Shown one piece after another: positions 63,174 through 64,000 of a stretch of DNA of 64,000 nt; within the stretch, counting starts at the first letter, position 1; each line of letters begins with the position of its first letter. This stretch comes from Psilocybe azurescens (Eukaryota; Basidiomycota; Agaricomycetes; Agaricales; Agrocybaceae): assembly GCA_023853785.1 (NCBI GenBank), contig JAJIRX010000549.1, positions 1-64,000 of the forward strand, read 5' to 3'. The notes under the pieces were generated by a model. It saw nothing but the letters and a program-made list of their open reading frames with translations. It was not told where the DNA came from and searched no databases. The translations under genes were made by a program, and so were the position numbers.

Positions 63174-63479
63174 ACTCGGTGCATTGATCTTGTCTGGGCT
63201 ACGAGTTCTCTTTCGTTATTAGTCTTCTTCAAGTCTTATTTATGTGTGTCTATTCAAATTTCAGGTAGCTAGCAAGTAGCTAGTTTATTGTATGTCAAAC
63301 TTAAGCGGTCGATCTTATCTGATAATCTATGTTTCCAATTGATTACGTGTGCCGCATGGCGCAATTAAGCGATGAGATAATGATACTAAATCACTTGTTT
63401 TCCCTCATCCACCATCCCACTGTGCTTACCACTTTACGGTGCCACACTTTCCACCTCATTTCTACCGTTAGGTGTGAAG
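63174..63479. other. Short intergenic spacer
   Basis: Promoter side of the gene starting at 63480. No gene seen. Confidence 0.5.
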
Positions 63480-64000
63480 ATGGAAGAAAGCATCAGCACG
63501 AGCGTGTCTACCGTGCGGACGCTGCATCAGAGCCACGGCGACAAGGACTTGGACTCGCAGACGTTTCAAGTGCACAGGGAGCGTGAACACCACGCCTCAC
63601 CTCCTACTCATGCCACCCCCAACGTGGCAGGTCTTCCTGAGAGCCTCCAAGATAACGAGGTTCTGCATAACTGGAGCCCTGGTTTGAGCACCGCCAATGT
63701 AGCCGTCGGCCCCTCCGTGCCATCTAGCCCACATATGCACGCTCTGGTGTTGCCTTCACCGCCTGACAGCCCGGGACCCAGTCGAAGCCCTTCTATCGAT
63801 AGCGTCTCTGAATCCTCACTTCCATCTGTTTCATCCTCGTTCTTCTTCTCGTCGTCGGCTCCAGGGAGCCCGGGCCGTTCGCATCCTGGATCATATCCTT
63901 CATCTCATCCTCACTCTGATCACGGACACGACCACGACCACGAGCAGGATGACGAGCAGGGGAAGCTTCACACCAGATTTGGAGAGCATGGTCTTATCAT
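63480..64000 (+). CDS. Ser/Pro/His-rich hypothetical protein, cut by the window edge
   Basis: An open frame from the ATG at 63480 (MEESISTSVSTVRTLHQ) runs 173 codons to the right edge without a stop. It is rich in Ser, Pro and His, with SPHMHALVLPSPPDSPGPSR, SSSFFFSSSAPGSPGR and HPHSDHGHDHDHEQDDEQ, then LHTRFGEHGLI. The composition is that of a disordered N-terminus; HGLI could begin a folded domain beyond the window. Function cannot be assigned. Confidence 0.55.
   Translation, partial: MEESISTSVSTVRTLHQSHGDKDLDSQTFQVHREREHHASPPTHATPNVAGLPESLQDNEVLHNWSPGLSTANVAVGPSVPSSPHMHALVLPSPPDSPGPSRSPSIDSVSESSLPSVSSSFFFSSSAPGSPGRSHPGSYPSSHPHSDHGHDHDHEQDDEQGKLHTRFGEHGLI

Overview
The window is nuclear DNA from a mushroom-forming fungus (Basidiomycota, Agaricomycetes, most likely Agaricales). 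The evidence is gene style: many 47-70 nt GT-AG introns, plus agaric-typical families (a Plavaka/CACTA-type Tnp2 transposase, DUF6533 and other expanded multi-pass membrane proteins, a NACHT-WD40 protein, a DUF7330 protein and a secreted GMC oxidoreductase). No database search was possible. Family names come from recognising motifs in translations I spliced by hand. No species can be named.

Layout. (1) 1-16 kb is a transposon-rich block. A Plavaka-type transposase runs off the left edge. It is followed by five degenerate genes of unknown or WD40 type, each broken by single-base shifts, and by at least 13 copies of a roughly 22-bp near-palindrome that occurs only between 3.5 and 12.9 kb. (2) 16-20 kb is AT-rich and nearly gene-free, with traces of an LTR. 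(3) 20-26 kb holds two host genes that diverge from one promoter region: a DUF7330 protein (minus) and a Mob1/phocein protein with a long acidic tail (plus). (4) 26-34 kb carries three tandem paralogues of a seven-helix membrane protein (plus). (5) 34.5-40.4 kb holds a four-helix membrane protein and a large protein with five exactly spaced C-x4-C-x12-C-x2-[C/H] motifs (both minus). (6) 41-46 kb has two tandem DUF6533 membrane proteins (minus). (7) 46-50 kb is gene-poor, with a short terminal-inverted-repeat element and a second inverted repeat. (8) 50-57 kb has, on the minus strand, a small secreted cysteine-rich protein, an AMP-forming acyl/aryl-CoA ligase ending in a PTS1-like tripeptide and a secreted GMC oxidoreductase; a tRNA-Ala lies on the plus strand between the last two. 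(9) 58-61 kb is a decayed NACHT-WD40 gene. (10) 61.9-63.2 kb is another multi-pass membrane protein, and a serine/histidine-rich gene starts at 63480 and leaves the window.

How the genes relate. The left block is mobile-element biology: a transposase, palindromes that could be its binding sites, and possible cargo. The right half is accessory host biology: expanded membrane receptors, a secreted oxidase beside a probable peroxisomal CoA ligase, and remains of an innate-immunity-type STAND protein. Several otherwise coherent genes are interrupted by one-base shifts at homopolymer runs, so some apparent pseudogenes may reflect consensus errors.
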